A stretch of DNA of 64,000 nucleotides from Spirometra erinaceieuropaei (taxonomy: Eukaryota; Platyhelminthes; Cestoda; Diphyllobothriidea; Diphyllobothriidae). The stretch's first letter is position 1. The number at the start of each line of letters is the position of its first letter. Made by a program: the position numbers and the translations under genes. The stretch lies in contig CACRXP010000157.1 in NCBI GenBank assembly GCA_902702965.1, positions 986,718-1,050,717 on the forward strand. Direction: 5' to 3'. The notes under the pieces were generated by a model. It was not told the DNA's origin. It did not search any database and was given only the letters and a program-made list of their open reading frames with translations. Of the stretch, positions 35,096 to 46,730 are shown piece after piece.

Positions 35096-38000
35096 ATGTT
35101 AAGTAAGTACATGTCTTAAAGAATTGAAAAAGTAAAAGAAATATCAAAGGCAGTGTTGCGTTGTTTACAAATGCCCATTTATTTAAAAAACGCGATATCC
35201 CGAAAACGTCAGAAATGACTCTAATTTAGTAGAGTTCTTCTTTAGATGTATGAAATGTATTCTTATGTCACAAACGTAGTAAATATGAAAGAAGAAATAA
35301 AATAACCTCTAATAATAGTGTTTCGGTGACGTTCACATCTGCATATCGTTTAATCATATATGACGGTTTGTCAACTGCCTACATTCTGAGTGTAGATCCC
35401 AAAGCAGTTTTACAGGGTTTCGTGTTATCCTCGACTCTTTTGAGTTAAATGAGTTGATGTTAAACAAGAGAAATTGGATTTTGCTTGATTTCACCGATGG
35501 GGACGTCGTAGGAACAAACATTTTCATAAGGTGACATGACATGAGGCCGATCGGTGCCTTATAAATTTAAATAGAACTGACAGGCGTGGTCGTAAACATA
35601 CCATTTTGTGTTTATAGAGAGGACTTTCTTCTGTTAAATTAATTTACACTCTTCGTTCATTTTGGATTACATTGAGTATCAGCTCGACCCCAAAATGTTA
35701 CTGAATAACTTCATGATTTTTAGTGCTTTCACCCGATCGTCCATAAAGACAGATTCTGAATTACCTGTCTGTTGAGAACTTTAACATAAGATTATTCTTG
35801 GAGACATTTACCGAATTAGTGAGTTTTCGGGCGTCCAATTTCTTTAAAAGTTACTGATATTTTACTTGATATAATTACATAACCACAATTTCTGCACAAG
35901 AAAAGGACAGTTCATTGAAGCCTTTGGAAGAGCGAACAAAATTCGCAACGTTAATGACGTCCACAAATTCACGCACCAGTTTCCGTTATCATATTTTTAA
36001 TGAGATAGGTCACATACTGTATCAAAAATAGATGGAAGGGCGAAATGAAGCTTTTAAACTCAGATATTGACGCAGAGACGCTGACAATCATAAGGTATTT
36101 ATGAAAGCTTCGCAAACTGAACAAAAAGAAACATTCCGCACTCTAAACAGCTGGTGCAAGTCTTTAAGTACCTAAAGATGTACCACTGGGAGACTTTATT
36201 TACGTATATTCGTCAAGCACGTACGCCCCATCCGGGGTGTAGGGGTGTCCGGTTGTGGGTCAACGTGACGGTCGTAGTAGTTTGCCCACTTGCTTGCAGG
36301 TGTAGACTACGCCTAGCGTCCATTTGCCGGCACCCAACTCTCACATTTGGCTCCCCGAAGCAAGGCTCTGCCTAGCGAGAGTACATTAAGTTGTTCTTCC
36401 TTATTATTGTATTGTATTGTTCACGACTATAATTGGAAGCAACCCTAATTTTTAAAATCTTAAAAATAGCTACCAGCCTATATTGAAAATATCTGGAGGA
36501 TTTCACTTCATCCCCGAAAGGTTCGCTCAGCAGTAGTGCTATGGGTCTGAATGCCCCTTGCGCAACGCTTACGCCTTAAAATTAAGTTCGCTACAAGAAT
36601 TTACTAAAAATCATTCGGGAAAACAGCTGTGCATTGCTTCGTCTCCCCTCGATTCGAAAACGTTGATAAGCACGGATCCCTGTACTTTATTCGGTCAAGT
36701 TCCAGGCTGGCCACTGTCAGCCATATGCTAATTTCTTGGCCTGCTTAGGTTATCTACTTAACAGTCCATTGCAATAGCAGGTTTGTTATTCACTATCCAG
36801 TGTCCCATTCACGTGTTCTTTTCACGCAATCTTTGCACGCTAGCAGGAGGTCGACACTGTGTCAATCATTGATACCTAATTTTCACCTTTTAGAGGATCA
36901 CTGGAGCATAAGAGGGAAACTAAGACATATCGTCAATAGAGCAAAATTCATCCTTGTGGTAAATTATAAAATTCCTTAAGTTAACGAAGCTGTCACACAG
37001 AGATGGATATGAGATGACTAGAAGAGGTGGTTTATTCGCCTACAACTCAAGACAAAGGGTCGTGATGCAATGACGCCTTACTAGTGCATCCTTCATGATC
37101 CGCTTACTTTGCATGAGATTCCAGTACTCTCCTCTAGAGTGAAACCCATAACGGGAGGATTCAGGGGACAGAGGGCAGGAATTGCGTGAAGACAGATCAC
37201 CTAACTTAGTTACTCACATCATGTTTGCCAATTTTCAGTCATGTTGGCCACTGCGTATGTGTATAATTACAAACTCTGGAGGCATTGTTCCTTGCAGTGT
37301 CAGCAAGACCAATGATTCCGTTAAAGCTGAGAAATGTGTCCGGGAAAATAAGGAAAGTGACTTCCGATGACTACAATGTACGCAGTCTAAACGTGTCATG
37401 ATGGGGCGTTTTGTGTATTCTTATAAAAAAAACTGAACATTCAGTCGCTGGTCTGTTGAAATCCTTTTTCAATCAAAGTTAAAAGATATATCCCACGTCC
37501 CCCCGTTACCGTTGGGCATCATTTGAGAAAATCTCACCCCAGGACATTTGAACGCTGACCGAATTTCACGTAGTTACAAAAATGGTCGAAAAATTTAAGT
37601 CTAGCGCCACTAAATATGCGCACGTTTTCTGGAAAAACCGAAATCGCATTATTTGTGAGGTAGGGGGAGAAGACTTGTCACAACTTGCTGATTCGAAAGA
37701 CGTAAAGTACGAAAACGTTTCGTCCTGGTTACAACTGGCGGAGTATGAGTGCAGCAGTTCAGGCGGCAATAGCGCTTAATCTACACTCATGAGAACCAGT
37801 TAGATTTGGGGTCAAACCTCGGAGTTTCACTAGCACAGAGCTGTGGTTGTCGGACGAGGGAAAAAGAACCAGAAATGACAATTCTAATGCTGAAGCATTT
37901 TTTCCCAGGTATGAATTGAAAATAAGCATGTACAGCAGAATTTATTGGGGTCAATAAATCTCGTGACGGCTTTTCAACTGCATCCCGTCTCTGTGTAGCA

Positions 38001-38208
38001 TAGGTAACGAATGAAAGCACACAACAGTATGAATTTGTACAGAATGGCAGTGCACAAGAGCAAGGTCAAGGTTCAAGGCAATGAATAATCAGATAAGACG
38101 TCTACATATGCTCTCTGCCCACTGTTTATGATACTTCACAAATAAACGGGTATGGTCCTGAGGCCTATGATACTTCGGCGAATCGCCTTTGACTTGCTGA
38201 ATCAATTA
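35096..38208. other. No gene recognised (3.1 kb)
   Basis: Mostly AT-rich. TTTTTAATGAGATAGGTCAC followed by ATACTG at about 35995-36019 may be the tip of another B-type foldback element. ORFs here have no recognisable domain. Confidence 0.45.
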
Positions 38209-39163
38209 CAGTAGGTGGGCTAACTCATGCAATGTCAACCGAAATTTCGAAAGGCGTTCTCGTTTCGAAAAGATTCATTAAGTAAGAGTAAAAAACTAAT
38301 TATTATGCAGCATAATTCCATAATGATCCTGTTAACTTATTTTGAACCAACTTATTTCCGACTGTATGCAAGAATTATACTCTGCAAAAATGACCACTTA
38401 AGTAGCATTCAATTTCCTCATTGATTTTCGATGTCCTTGAAAATTCAATTATATTTCATGGAAAACATGCATAAAAATATTCATTCTGTTATTTATGCGC
38501 CGGAAAATTACGTCTTCTTTCAATTTCATACTCGAAGGAGGAGTATAATTCTGTTTCAAAATAGCTTCTATTTCGCGAATAATTTTGAAAGCGACTTGCT
38601 TTTATACTTGCATTCAGGGTTTATAAACTACAAGCCTTATTTTTTCTGCGTATGGAAAACCATACATTTCTCTACGGAATTAAAGGTAGCCCATATAGTG
38701 TTCATAAAATTAAGCAGTGAATTTGAGCAATATTGTTAACTTTACAAGCCACATTGGTAAAGACAGATACATGAGGTCTTATGAACGGCCATTTCACGGT
38801 ATTAACAAATCTCACAATTAGAAACTTTTTGAAACGGAATTATGAGCATGAAATTGAAAGACGACTTAATCTTCTATCAAATAATTAAAAGAACGAATAT
38901 TTTTATATGTATAGTTAAATTTTAAGGGCATCGAAATTCAACGATAAAATTGCATGCTACTTAGGTAGTCATTTTTGTCGAGTATAGTTCTTGCGTGCAG
39001 TCGAAAATAGGTTCCTTTAAAAGAAGGCACCCTAAGATAATTGGATCATTATAGAATTATGTTGGAAGGTGATTAATTTTACAACCATGCTTTATTAATC
39101 TTTTCAAAACGAGAACGCATTTCCAAACCTCGGCCGACATTTCATGAGTTAGTCCACTTACTG
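38209..39163 (+). mobile_element. Foldback element family A, complete with TA target duplication
   Basis: CAGTAGGTGGGCTAACTCAT at 38209 and AGTTAGTCCACTTACTG at 39163, with TA on both sides. Length is 955 bp. The plus-oriented loop contains a reading frame TTTATAAACTACAAGCC onward (protein-like NYKPYF) that recurs in other copies. The copy shares details with the one at 48148 (TTCCGACTGTATGCAAGAAT), so the two belong to one subgroup. Confidence 0.92.
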
Positions 39164-40335
39164 TATTTGTTATGATCGGGCTACTGACATACATAAGAAC
39201 TGATTTATCTCGAATGCTAATTAACAAAACGCCGGCCTGTTCTATGACATGCGAACAGCGCTCCAGACATCCAAGTTAATATTTGAAGGATCAGCCGCAA
39301 AGCCTCTTCCTCGTCAGGATTGGAAACTTTCGACTCAAAACCATTGGCACGGAACCCACCCTGCTCGCGTAGAATATGCCAAAGTTCTCATACAAAGTCA
39401 CCGCAAAATCAAACTCTGTTAACTCAAAAATGTCTCCTGTTAGCATGAAACCGACTTCCTCCAAAATTTCCCGGCGATCGATATGCAGGGGCTAAGAGGT
39501 TTAAAAATAGGTTTCTCGTTCGAAAGTTTCGTGTGCATCGTAAAACGACGGAGGCTGCTTCATAGAGCTTACTCAACTCATCCCGACAATAAAAAACCTA
39601 TAAAATTTTTTTCGCCGAGGAACATCTGTCCACCATGCCGTCGTCCGTGGGTGGGTATGAAACCCTTGAGATAATAAACGCCATAATTTCGTGAAATCAT
39701 GGGCATAGATAGGACGCCGTACTGCGTACCCGCTTGCGCAATGGGGCGAAATTATGTAAAATCAAAACAAGGAAACAGGTGGTAGTGATGAACGTTAGAC
39801 GTGAGCTCTCAAGGGCTCTCAAAAATTCTCAGAATACCGATAACAGGTATGCTGCACTACAACGATGATTCGCAGGTTGCCTCGTTTTCGCTACAGCACG
39901 TGAAATTGTGGTACAAGTTTTCGTCATTCGTTACAGCAGCACGCGTACAATCTGAGTCAGAAAACGTATCTGTCAGGCCATTTGTCTTCTTGACGACGAA
40001 CTAAAAGTGAAGCGGGAACGTCGCCGCCCTATTTGCTTGCGTCTCTCGCGGGAGGAATTATAAAGAGTATAACGGAAAATCTGGAAAGTTAGGCGACTTG
40101 ACGAAATAAAAACGGAAAGCTAGGACACTGGGTCTAATTCGACGGGAACTGTAAACATATGATGGGGGCCGAAATCTACTTGTCGACTCAAACCGGAGAC
40201 CTAGGAGGGCCTCGCCCTGGAACCGCCAGCATGGAAAGCAGTGATTAATTAAGGCAGCCGAGTCGCCGTTGACAAAACCGGAAGAGCGGATTGCAAGTCC
40301 AACCATACCCCACCCCCCGATTAACAATCTTAACA
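39164..40335. other. No gene recognised
   Basis: The last part (about 40250-40335) may be the N-terminal flank of the non-LTR fragment that follows. Otherwise nothing is supported. Confidence 0.5.
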
Positions 40336-40994
40336 CTCAAAAACTCCCATCCAGTCCACGATTTTAGCGGACATTTCGCACACTGATCGGCCTCATCGAA
40401 CATCTTTGGACGCAAAGCACCACCAACGCGACATACCTGGAGTCCCGGAAAGCGACTCATCTTCTGCAACCTCCACGACGTTGACGACCGTTAGCGGCGA
40501 GCAAACGCCCAACCACTCACACCCGGAAGCCGTTTTACTCACCTCAGCACTCATTACCGCACCAAAAAGCACCCTGCAGCAGAAATGCGAGATCGATCCC
40601 CACTCACAGTTATTGCGGTCGCGCCTTCAGATCACGCATCGGCCTGGTCGGCCACTTGTGAATCTATCGCGATGGAAGCGGCCAACCAGCATTTGGAGCA
40701 CCTACACCTGTTTCAATGCTTCACTGCCCGCAGACATTCAGTCAAGTATAGGACTACTCATTTATATGCGTCACCGCGAAAATCTGCGACAAATGACTAC
40801 TGGCCAAACCTCATCACCACACCTCAATTTATCAGTCCACATGCCGCATACAAACAGCTCCACCGAAACAACCACACACCTCTCACGTCAGTGGGAAGCG
40901 TGCTCTTTGGTGCAAGCTTATGTTTGAGCAGGTCGTGCTTGGCCCACGGGGCTCCTGCAACTAGGCCAGACACTGCGTCCAATCACAGCACCAG
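40336..40994 (+). pseudogene. C-terminal C2H2-finger region of a flatworm non-LTR retrotransposon ORF
   Basis: Seen: RTFRTLIGLIEHLWTQ (about 40370-40417), a decayed finger of the type RTFRxxIGLxxHLxTQ preceded by an in-frame TAG. A low-complexity Thr/Ser/Pro spacer follows. Then comes YCGRAFRSRIGLVGHL at about 40608-40655, a second finger that has lost its first Cys and gained a stop after HL, and a third remnant near 40720. In flatworm elements these fingers close the RT polyprotein and probably bind nucleic acid. The RT itself is absent. Several stops and lost Cys/His residues show it is dead. Confidence 0.72.
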
Positions 40995-41908
40995 CTGACT
41001 GATGGACTGGTGCATGTGCGAGGGAGAAGACACCGAGGTCGACCCCGTGGATAAGGTCATCAGGGCACTTCAGCGTATTTCCTCACTGTAAGCTGACGCG
41101 CTTCTAAACCACCACGATGAGCTAAACGTCGTGGCCTGGAAGGCTGCCAAACGAGGCGATAGCTCGACTCGCTCAGGTCACCCCCACTTAACGTGGCCTA
41201 TATGGAAGCCCTATTTAAACTGTATCCGAGCCACTTTTTCGTTTCCTTGGAAACCTAGTCCACTATGTGTGGCACGCTTGAACGGGCTGTTTAGTCTTGT
41301 GATCCACTACTGTTGTAGGCAGAGCCAGGCCCTTCAAGCCCTCAGCGGGCCTCTTGGTATGCATTCTGCCTGAACAGGTGGATTGGAGACGATAGCCGTG
41401 AGCAGTGCTACCGGATATTCGAGGATGAACCGATTGGCATTAGTCTGCGACTACCTAAACCCCTCATTGGCTCTTGCGACCTCATTGCTTCCACCAGTGG
41501 CAGCAACAGACGCAAAAGGTGTGCGACCGCAAGGCAACTACATTCCGTAAATTGTGTTGCCTACGTGCACTCTCCACAGGCATATGTAGCTGTTGTGGGA
41601 AAAGAGGACTATGCGTTTGGGTTTCCTATAAGCTAGGTCTTTTAATTCCCTGCCCAATGCATACTTCGGGAGTGAATGCGAAGTATCGGACGAGTAACAC
41701 CTGTTTAATACATCGAGCCCACTGAAGCACTTCCTGGAATTTGCTTTTCGCTTCTATGGGCAAAATTAGGCGTCACGTTTGTGGAATGTCGGTGGTGCAA
41801 AAACCTGAACATGCGTGCTTCTGTTATAACTTTGAGAGCGAAATAATCCAATTGCCTGCCATCTTACAAGTACATCTAGGGAAACATGTCGGTCACCAGC
41901 TTTTGCTA
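40995..41908. other. No gene recognised
   Basis: ORFs up to 83 codons without recognisable domains. It may be the continued tail of the preceding element. Confidence 0.45.
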
Positions 41909-42940
41909 CAGATGTAGACTGGATTCTTGAAATGTTGGCCAAAATTCTGAAATATATTTTCGACTCAAAAGATAATTTAAGTAGGGTTGTAATATTATTT
42001 GCCGTGCTGCATTATATTAAGATATTTCAGATACTTCAGTACGCCGGTTTTACAAGGCATTTCCTATCGTGCCGTCTGCAAAGATAACGATCTGTAAAAG
42101 AAGATTACTTAGGCAGTATGAATACTTCTCATAGATATTCGATGCCCCTAAAAATCCAAGTACACTTTATAAAAGACATTCACAAAAATATTCGTTTCTC
42201 AACTCGCTTGGTGGAAAATTACGTCTCCTTTACATTTAATACTTGAAGAGGCAGTATAAGTTGCTTTTGAAAATCTTTTCAATCACTAAACGAATTGAAC
42301 CCTATTTGCCGTCATACTTACATTCAGGGTTTCGAAACCACATGTTGTATACTTTCCGTGTAGGGGAAATCATAAACTGCTAAACGTTCCTGGGAAGATA
42401 GCATATGAGATTCGTTAAATTTTGCAATAGATTCGAGCCATATTGTAGGCCTTGTAAGCAACATTAATAAATGTGGAGAGATGACGCTTTATGAAGGGGC
42501 ACGCAGCAAACTTAAAAATGTCATAACAGAACACTTTTTGAAATCCAGAACATTTTCTTTCTTCAAGTACAACCTTTAAAGAAGATGTAGTCCGCTGCCG
42601 AATGAGTAAGAGAACGAATATTATTGTGCATGCTTTTGACAGAATGGATTTAAATTTATGGGGGTATCGATAATCAGTGTGAACATTCGTAATGTTTAAG
42701 TAGGCGTTCTTTACAGTGTACTCTTTGTAGACGGCCAGCCAAGAAGTGTGTTCGAAAGCCGGCATCCTGACGTGACTGAACTATTTCTGGATTATTCGGC
42801 ACGGCAAATAATCTTAAATGCATGATAAATAATGATAATAAGTGGATAATAAATAAATAAACAATGATCTTAAATAATGCTAGAGTCGAGAACGCATGTT
42901 AGGATTTTGGCCGACATTTCATGAGATAGCACATATGGTG
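41909..42940 (+). mobile_element. Foldback element family A, strongly diverged copy
   Basis: TA precedes CAGATGTAGACTGG and TA follows ACATATGGTG. The arms remain recognisable (GATAATTTAAGTAGGGTTGT left, AAAGCCGGCATCCTGACG right). A local expansion of TAAATAATGATAATAAGTGG-like sequence sits in the right arm at 42800-42890. It is the most diverged full-length copy here. Confidence 0.78.
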
Positions 42941-43554
42941 TAGAACAGTTTCAGTTTATCCCTGCAAGCAGTGGCGAATAATGAGATGCGAACGCTGGAG
43001 CACGTATTTTTATTTGGCTGACGTCTCAGATACTCGCACCAGTTCATTATCAGGAACAGCTACAGAGAGCGAGAATGTCAGTTACATGGCGAAGCTTCCC
43101 TACGTGCACCCACATGCTTCGGTTTTTTCAATCTTTCGGGCCACAACAACTGCAACCAAAGGCAAAAAATATGAAATGAGTGCGATTGTACGAACTGAGG
43201 ATTAAATTAAATCTCCTCAAGTAAAATAAGACGGACGGTCGTCTCGGTGCGCGAACGTGTAAGTCAGATTCTAGAGGAAAAAAAATAAATAGTTAGGCGC
43301 AAAATGAAGGCCAAGAAAGGCGCAGGCGGGGAGTGAGGCTGGAGCTAAGCAAGCCCGGCCGGCTTCCGTGGCTGTTCTCGTTGATGCCTCCAGAAAACCC
43401 CCGAAATGAAGGCTTGCGGAAGAACTAGAGCACGAGGTCAACTAAAGGCAGCCTAGTTGCATCAACAGACAGAAGAGTAGGGGTGATTATGATGGTGATA
43501 TGTTCACAGCACGCGGCGGCCCACGAGGGAAACCGGCGATGCCAACCAGGCAGA
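42941..43554. other. Downstream flank of the ABHD gene; no other gene
   Basis: This is where the 3' untranslated region of the minus-strand hydrolase gene would lie. No polyadenylation signal can be chosen with confidence. Confidence 0.45.
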
Positions 43555-43775
43555 TTAGTTGACGGTCTGCGGTTCATCTGCTACCGTCTGATCACGCGCT
43601 GCCACCGACAGTTCCTCTAGGTTCTCGAAGACAGCGGAACAAAACTGGGCAGCTGCACGGTCCATCAGATTCGGGCCCGTAGGCAGCAGGCTGTCGAGGA
43701 AACCAATGTGTCCACCGTGTTTGGTGAGAACTAGCATGACGTGGCTACTCTTCCCGATAGCGTCCAGTGGGATGC
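43555..43775 (-). CDS. ABHD1/ABHD3-like alpha/beta hydrolase, terminal exon
   Basis: Last coding exon (221 bp, 73 codons with TAA at 43557-43555). The acceptor is TTATCCCCAATAG before GCATCCC. The phase (one base from the previous exon plus GC) matches exactly and yields Ser. It encodes IPLDAIGKSSHVMLVLTKHG, then GHIGF. The second His of HGGHIGF is the catalytic His of the family, residue 210 of the 260 visible. The C-terminal MDRAAAQFCSAVFENLEEL is also family-typical. A longer unspliced ORF reaches 43923, but its upstream part is intron. Confidence 0.9.
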
Positions 43776-44022
43776 CTATTGGGGATAAGATAACGCGGAG
43801 ATGAGACAACTGAAGGTTAAGCTGCAGGTGGGACATTGAAAAAGCATGGCGTCTAGAGGAGGTGTCGGGTACAGTTGTCAGTTTACAACACGGAATCTCA
43901 AGTTCGTTATAAAGTGTCGGCACCCTATCTCAGCATATAGTACTAGTCGTTATGCGACTACCTGCGATTGCTCTAGATTGAGCCCCGCGGAAAAAAACGG
44001 GACGAGAGCCGCCCGCAGTCTG

Positions 44023-44362
44023 ATTGGTGAGCGTCCTTCGACCATGCCCGATCACAACGAGCCGCTATACGGCTGCTAGACCGAGAGATGGAGCCCCAAG
44101 GCACTCACTCGTTCCGTTGTGCCTTAAGGGCTCTCTCTCTCTCGAGCCCAACCAGCAGCCGCACAGCGGCGCATGATATATAGGCAGAATGATATTATCG
44201 ACAACGACAAGTGAGACTGGAATGGCCATTTCTGGCTTATTAGCCGTCGTCAGCCAGGCATACCCAAGCCCGAAGTGTGGAACACCCGAGCCTCGAACTC
44301 GCGACATGTTGGTTCAGAAGTCCACGCCTCTACCCACCGGGCCACGAGCCCGTTGCCCTGTC
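44023..44362 (-). mobile_element. tRNA-derived SINE family 2 copy abutting the palindrome
   Basis: The minus-strand tRNA-like part near 44352-44281 (GGGCTCGTGGCCCGGTGGG, TCGCGAGTTCGAGGC) is followed by TGGCTGACGACGGCTAATAA and the 3' body ATGCGCCGCTGTGCGGCTGC, CTCGAGAGAG and CACAACGGAACGAGTGAGTG. The leader that other copies have before ACCGACAGGGCAACGG is cut at 44362, exactly where the left palindrome arm begins. Confidence 0.78.
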
Positions 44363-44365
44363 GGT

Positions 44366-44900
44366 TAATTGTTTAGCACATTTATCCACCGCATGGGCCT
44401 ATTCGGTTACGTGCGTAGCCATGACAGCGGAATACGCCGCAATATCGATTCACCTAGTAGTACACCTTGCACATCCACCATCCCCAGCCCAGTCCTTTCC
44501 CCATCGCCCTGCGCGCCCACCTCGAACAACGGCAGTATTATCACCACCTAAACCGAGTCTGCGGCACCGGACCTATCCTGTCCACGCTGTCACCGCACAT
44601 TCACCCCACGTATCAGCCTGGTCAGTCACTTGCGAATCCATCGCATGGCAAACCAGTGTCTGGAACACCGACATACACCAGACGCCATCGCCTTAACTAC
44701 CCTACTTGATCTCGCACATTCAGTCGCCGCACGGACCTGACTCGCGCCATGCGCATTCTCGACTGTGTCTTGACGCCGGGCCCAGATGGGGGAGGGGGAA
44801 GGGGGTGCGATTGATGCTGCGTAAGCCTGCTGTAGCTGTAAAATAAATCACGCGCATCAGATATGTTCTCACCCTGCTGTGGAGCAGAGGGTGGGCGTTG
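44366..44900 (+). pseudogene. Non-LTR retrotransposon C2H2 tail, left palindrome arm
   Basis: STFIHRMGLFGYVRSHDSGI is a decayed finger (the Cys pair is beyond the truncation). After a Pro/Ser spacer and one TAA (44549-44551) the same frame gives a complete finger: SCPRCHRTFTPRISL followed by VSHLRIH, with Cx2Cx12Hx3H spacing. The frame then runs to about 44815 and a 3' tail with GATTGATGCTGCGTAAG follows. This is the C-terminal end of the element type also seen at 40336. RT is absent. Confidence 0.75.
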
Positions 44901-44945
44901 AAATCGATGGCCAAACTGCCCTATCCCAATATGCATATGCGCATA

Positions 44946-45934
44946 CAGTAGGTGGGCTAGCTCATGAAATGTCAACCGAAATTCTGAAGCGCGTTTTCGT
45001 TTAGAAATGATTAATTAGGTAGGGTTGTAAAAGTAATCAGCCTGTAGTATAATTCTACAATACTTCAGTTACCTCAGGATGCCGGCTTTCGAATGAACTT
45101 CGTTCCGGCTGCATGTGAAAGCTGCACTTTGGAAAAAATGATTACTTAAGTAGGATGAACTTGTATCATTGATTTTCGATGCCCCTAGTCTAATTGTATT
45201 TCATGCGAACCATGCATAAAAATATTCATCATTTGGCTCATTCGGTAGATAATTACGTCTTCTTCTAATCTTATACGCGAAGGAAGGGCATATTTTGGTC
45301 TTAAACAAAGTTTCTAATTGTAGGACTTTTAAATACCGTGAAATGGCCGTTCATAAATCGTCATATCTCTGCATTTACCAATGTGGCTTGTACAGTTGAC
45401 AATATGGATAAATCCACCGCTTAATTTTATGAACCCTATATGACCCTTCTTTATAACCGTAAAGAAATGTGTGATTTTCCGTACGCGGAAAATATACGTC
45501 TTGTAGTTTCTAAACCCTGAATCCAAGTGTAACGGTAAAGCGGGTTCAAAATTATTCGGGAATTGGAAATTTTTTTGAAAACCAAATTATGCCCTTCCTT
45601 CGCGTATAAGATTAGAAGAAGACGTAATTATCTACCGAATGAGCCAAATGATGAATATTTTTATGCATGGTTCGCATGAAATACAATTAGACTAGGGGCA
45701 TCGAAAATCAATGATACAAGTTCATCCTACTTAAGGAATCATTTTTTCCAAAGTGCAGCTTTCACATGCAGCCGGAACGAAGTTCATTCGAAAGCCGGCA
45801 TCCTGAGGTAACTGAAGTATTGTAGAATTATACTACAGGCTGATTACTTTTACAACCCTACCTAATTAATCATTTCTAAACGAAAACGCGCTTCAGAATT
45901 TCGGTTGACATTTCATGAGCTAGCCCACCTACTG
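44946..45934 (-). mobile_element. Foldback element family A, complete, at the palindrome centre
   Basis: CAGTAGGTGGGCTAGCTCAT to GAGCTAGCCCACCTACTG, 989 bp, TA on both sides. Arms of about 355 bp (44946-45300 and 45580-45934) match each other closely. They include variants not seen in other copies, such as CCCCTAGTCTAATTGTATTT against its exact inverse. The minus-oriented loop has an ORF at 45526-45329 (GFRNYKTYIF, HIGKCRDMTIYERPFHGI). Confidence 0.93.
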
Positions 45935-45979
45935 TATGCGCATATGCATATTGGGATAGGGCAGTTTGACCATCGATTT

Positions 45980-46510
45980 CAACGCCCACCCTCTGCTCCA
46001 CAGCAGGGTGAGAACATATCTGATGCGCGTGATTTATTTTACAGCTACAGCAGGCTTACGCAGCATCAATCGCACCCCCTTCCCCCTCCCCCATCTGGGC
46101 CCGGCGTCAAGACACAGTCCAGAATGCGCATGGCGCGAGTCAGGTCCGTGCGGCGACTGAATGTGCGAGATCAAGTAGGGTAGTTGAGGCGATGGCGTCT
46201 GGTGTATGTCGGTGTTCCAGACACTGGTTTGCCATGCGATGGATTCGCAAGTGACCGGCCAGGCTGATACGTGGGGTGAATGTGCGGTGACAGCGTGGAC
46301 AGGATAGGTCCGGTGCCGCAGACTCGGTTTCGGTGGTGGTAATACGGCCGTTGTTCGCGGTGGGCGCGCAGGGCGATGGGGAAATGACTGGGCTGGGGAT
46401 GGTGGATGTGCAAGGTGTGCTAGGCAGATCGATACTTCAGCGTATTCTGCTGTCATGGATACGCACGTAACCGAATAGGCCATGCGGTGGATGAATGTGC
46501 TTAACAATTA
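45980..46510 (-). pseudogene. Non-LTR retrotransposon C2H2 tail, right palindrome arm
   Basis: Inverse copy of the left-arm fragment with the same finger order. A one-base difference near HRMGLFGYVR shifts the frame (HRMAYSVTC in the open frame), and small substitutions occur throughout. It supports a duplication old enough to have diverged by a few percent. Confidence 0.75.
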
Positions 46511-46730
46511 AGGCGGATGCGGCAAGAATGTGTTGGGGCTCCAGATAATTGCTCACCTGGGAGATGGATGCTCATTTTGACTTGGAACTCCCGTGTTCGT
46601 GCTCGGTCAGTGAAGGTGCACGAATCAAATGTCTGGGCCGGAGAATTTAGAATGAGCAGAATCCAATCACTCTTGACTACAGTTACCTAAGAGCTGACAA
46701 AACAACGGATCTACGTTGATCTTGAAGATA

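Larger units (their letters stand above)
44365..46511. repeat. 2.1-kb near-palindrome centred on a foldback element
   Basis: The outer arms, 44365-44945 and 45935-46511, are inverted copies of about 580 bp with only scattered differences. Both hold the same non-LTR C2H2 fragment. The inner arms are those of the foldback element at 44946-45934. Only about 280 bp at the centre are not self-complementary. Both outer ends stop at TTAATTGTT(T/A)AGCAC. Confidence 0.9.

Noticed and set aside
44697..46183. A duplicated inverted gene pair with a 92-residue protein (44975-44697 and 45905-46183)
   Set aside because: The identical peptides start in the foldback tip and run antisense through the retrotransposon tail. 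They are mirror readings of the palindrome, not genes.
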